DNA from: Burkholderiales bacterium
Lineage (GTDB): Bacteria; Pseudomonadota; Gammaproteobacteria; Burkholderiales; Nitrosomonadaceae
Assembly: GCA_024235755.1 (NCBI GenBank)
Contig: JACKLV010000004.1
Coordinates: 140,379-204,378, forward strand
Length of the DNA: 64,000 bases
Reading direction: 5' to 3'
The position numbers were made by a program, and so were the translations under genes. The first letter of the stretch is position 1. Each line of letters starts with the position of its first letter. This document shows positions 62,217-64,000 of the stretch, piece by piece. The notes beneath the pieces are model-generated. The model saw only the letters and a list, made by a program, of their open reading frames with translations. It did not search any database and was not told the origin of the DNA.

Positions 62217-62904
62217 TTAAGCGGCGCAAATGCCATACTGTGGCAATAATTGATGAAGCACATAGAAACGGTGTGCCTGTAAAGCATCATGAAACAGTTT
62301 CCAGTTACTGGTCAAGAATGCATCCGAATATTCAAACTTTTTATGGGTGTCGTCACGCGATTTAGTTGTGCCGAGCGCAAGATTCTTCCAGGAACCAGCC
62401 CCTTTTTCAATGTAAATCAGTAGTCCGGGGGAAAAGCTGAAATGGCCATTTGCAATATGACGCAGCCATTCTTGATGGCGTTTGTTGGCATCTTCATGTT
62501 GTATTGTGCGTAACAAATGCTCAATTTTGTTTCTGTCACTCTCAGACAATCCGGAAACCGGTGTATCAGGATCGCCGGCAAGAAACCGTTTCATGGCTTG
62601 AAACATATGCTCGCATGCATCCATAAAAATAAGCGTATTATCTCTGATCACAGGTTTATTGTTATGATCCGTATAACGCCATTTTAGATAAGGTCTATCG
62701 GGAAATGACAGCGCGGCACCGTGACCCAATGGCAAGGTATCTCCGACTAGCTTGCTGGCTTTCAAATCAAACAAATCGCCAAAAAATATTTTCATCCGGG
62801 TTACAAGCTTACCGCCGGGGTTATCCACATCATCCAGGTTGCTGATATCGTTGACTTGATGGTTAATGCCTGCGAACCCTTGATGCGCCCAGGTATCCGC
62901 ATAA
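62217..62904 (-). pseudogene. 5'-truncated DUF6765-like gene cut by an insertion-sequence end
   Basis: A continuous frame ending at 62217 encodes about 225 residues. In the part nearest the insertion-sequence end it reads ADTWAHQGFAGINHQVNDI then SNLDDVDNPGGKLVTRMKIF. The ADT(W/F)AHQ.F(A/S)G motif is typical of DUF6765 proteins, where it follows about 130 N-terminal residues. Here that first part is missing and the frame runs straight into the insertion-sequence end at 62905. A GTG inside the frame (62828) is not a credible native start. Family function unknown. Confidence 0.6.
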
Positions 62905-62950
62905 AAGAAGTGGACCCCAATTTCTGGACAGATGGCTTAGGAGTTATTTT
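62905..62950 (-). repeat. Insertion-sequence end, copy 3
   Basis: The reverse complement matches 42 of 46 bases of 12031-12076, and its inner 31 bases are also close to 8463-8493. It begins AAGAAGTGGACCCC on the plus strand and is followed 95 bases later by a truncated istB. It forms the junction with the DUF6765-like gene, so it marks one end of the inserted element. Confidence 0.75.
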
Positions 62951-63044
62951 CCCAACCATTAGCCTGCCTTTGGCAACACCTGATCAAGTTTATTCAAATA
63001 ATAGACTCATCTATAGAATTATTATTCATTGATATTCTTATAAT

Positions 63045-63653
63045 TTGTGTAAATTTCTATGCAACATTACACCAAAATTACACAAACAGCATGCCGCCAG
63101 ATTTCCTCATCACCGCGACCTGATCCACTTCGACTGGGCAGAAAACCCGTTGACCAGGGAACGTATTGAGCAACTGGCCAGCGGCGATTTCATGGAGCAG
63201 GCAAACAACCTCATCTTTGTCGGCAGCACAGGAACCGGTAAAACCCATCTGGCAATCGCCTTGGCAGTTTCAGCTATTCACCAGGAAAAACGTGTGCGAT
63301 TCTATAATGACGTTGACCTGGTCAACTTGTTGGAAAAAGAAAAACAGTTGGGCAAATCCGGCTCGCTTGCCAAGCGACTCATCCAGATCGACGCCGTCAT
63401 TCTTGATGAACTGGGCTATCTGCCTTTCCCAGAGTCCGGCGGCGCTTTGCTGTTTCACCTCATTAGCCAGTTGTATGAGAAAACCTCTCTGATTATTACC
63501 ACGAATCTCAATTTCGCTGAGTGGGCACAGGTTTTTGGCGATGAAAAAATGACCACCGCTTTACTAGACCGGATCACCCATCACTGCGACATCCTCGAAA
63601 CCGGTAACGATTCCTATCGATTTAAGCATCGTAACAACGCTCTCAATAACTAA
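63045..63653 (+). pseudogene. istB: N-terminally truncated IstB-like ATP-binding protein (IS21 family)
   Basis: IstB is the AAA+ helper of the IS21 transposase IstA. The readable part has FPHHRDLIHFDWAENPL, P-loop FVGSTGTGKTHLAIALAVS, Walker B DAVILDELGYLPFPESGG, LIITTNLNFAEWAQVFGDEK and ends DRITHHCDILETGNDSYRF. Normal IstB proteins have about 60-70 more residues at the N-terminus; here the frame opens only with TTG after AT-rich sequence, so the beginning is lost. No istA gene is present between the element end at 62905 and this gene. The core ATPase looks intact but mobility is unlikely. Confidence 0.8.
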
Positions 63654-63884
63654 ATCTTTATACCCTCGCCTGGTAACTTTTGGATTTTTTTTGACAAATT
63701 AACAAATGATTAACTTATTCATCACAAGATTTTTATGCCTGCCGGATTAAAATCTTTTCAAGTGATAAATGAGAAGATTTATTTTATGGGGGTTTGCTTA
63801 CGTTCCCCTTTGGTGAAAAAGGGCGTTTATTTTTCCTATGCTCAACAAAATGCTTTGCCCCCTGACAACCTAAATGATAGAAAA

Positions 63885-64000
63885 ATGATTACTAAATTAT
63901 CCGTAGTTCTAAGCTTAATCGCCGCTCTGTTCTTGAATGGGTGTAATCATGCAGAACATGAAACGCATCATGAGCTGCCAAAACTTGAGGCAACAACACC
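63885..64000 (+). CDS. Start of an exported lipoprotein, possibly an RND efflux adaptor (cut by the window edge)
   Basis: An ATG at 63885 opens MITKLSVVLSLIAALFLNGC, a lipoprotein signal with the lipobox Cys at residue 20. A His- and Glu-rich stretch (NHAEHETHHELPKLEATT) then runs off the window. Short acidic/His segments like this often begin the periplasmic adaptor (membrane-fusion) subunits of RND metal or drug pumps. Only 38 residues are visible, so the family assignment is a guess. An in-frame ATG further upstream is less likely because it would bury the signal peptide. Confidence 0.45.
   Translation, partial: MITKLSVVLSLIAALFLNGCNHAEHETHHELPKLEATT

Noticed and set aside
1..64000. CRISPR array
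   Set aside because: No series of regularly spaced short repeats and no cas gene was found in the window.

Overview
The window looks like a chromosome segment of a betaproteobacterium, most probably of the Nitrosomonadaceae (Nitrosomonas-like). This is inferred from overall gene content: hopanoid-type genes, secDF-yajC-tgt-queA order, a HiPIP, and an autotroph-like set of oxidase and hydrogenase-maturation genes. No ammonia-oxidation gene or rRNA is present to prove it. REGION 1 (1-7.1 kb, minus strand) is core: a GNAT/carbon-nitrogen hydrolase fragment, a DedA protein, secF, secD, yajC, tgt and a badly decayed queA. A tRNA-Leu(CAA) follows whose 3' acceptor side seems to lack four bases. REGION 2 (7.1-8.5 kb) is a graveyard. 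It holds frameshifted parD and parE, the N-terminal stub of a tyrosine integrase, an istB tail and an insertion-sequence end. Together with the adjoining tRNA this reads as the worn edge of a genomic island. REGION 3 (8.5-27.2 kb) is accessory and mostly redox-related. It carries a YraQ/ArsP-type permease, an outer-membrane DUF1207-like protein, a Tat-exported HiPIP, a SpoIIAA-like protein, a PAS protein, and a Met/His-rich exported protein built from two repeats. These are followed by a four-gene block: a TPP-dependent pyruvate-oxidase-like enzyme, an enolase-superfamily (MR/MLE) enzyme, a YdiJ-like FAD/Fe-S dehydrogenase and an ASRT-family protein. Next comes a cytochrome oxidase cluster: a caa3-type subunit II, an unusual subunit I lacking the usual E and K proton-channel residues, subunit III, an unknown membrane protein and a three-haem cytochrome c. 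REGION 4 (27.5-32.6 kb) holds a Na+/H+ antiporter, an MsrB-MsrA fusion, a DsbA-like protein, a thioesterase, an Lpp-like lipoprotein and an L,D-transpeptidase. REGION 5 (32.7-37.1 kb) is hypC-hypD-hypE-hypX, four genes for making the NiFe-hydrogenase cofactor in air, with no hydrogenase subunit in sight. REGION 6 (37.2-49.4 kb) has phoB, a soluble histidine-kinase-like protein with a receiver-TPR partner, and a complete TonB energy system with its own large receptor (DUF3450, two ExbB/TolQ proteins, ExbD, TonB, TPR, TonB-dependent receptor). Pho-box-like sequences lie near phoB and in front of the TonB operon. REGION 7 (49.4-61.9 kb) is core envelope and metabolism: HpnA, squalene/phytoene synthase, lysA with lptM, an MCE lipid transporter (STAS-permease, ATPase, MCE protein, lipoprotein), an AmiC-type amidase, tsaE, queG, purT and a hexose-6-phosphate mutarotase. 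REGION 8 (61.9-64 kb) is again disrupted: an IS630 tail, a DUF6765-like gene cut at an insertion-sequence end, an N-terminally truncated istB, and the start of a lipoprotein that may be an efflux adaptor. HOW THE PARTS MAY WORK TOGETHER: the region 3 block can be read as a hydroxy-/keto-acid oxidation module feeding electrons to the respiratory chain. The HiPIP and the three-haem cytochrome are plausible carriers towards the alternative oxidase. This link is inference from gene proximity.
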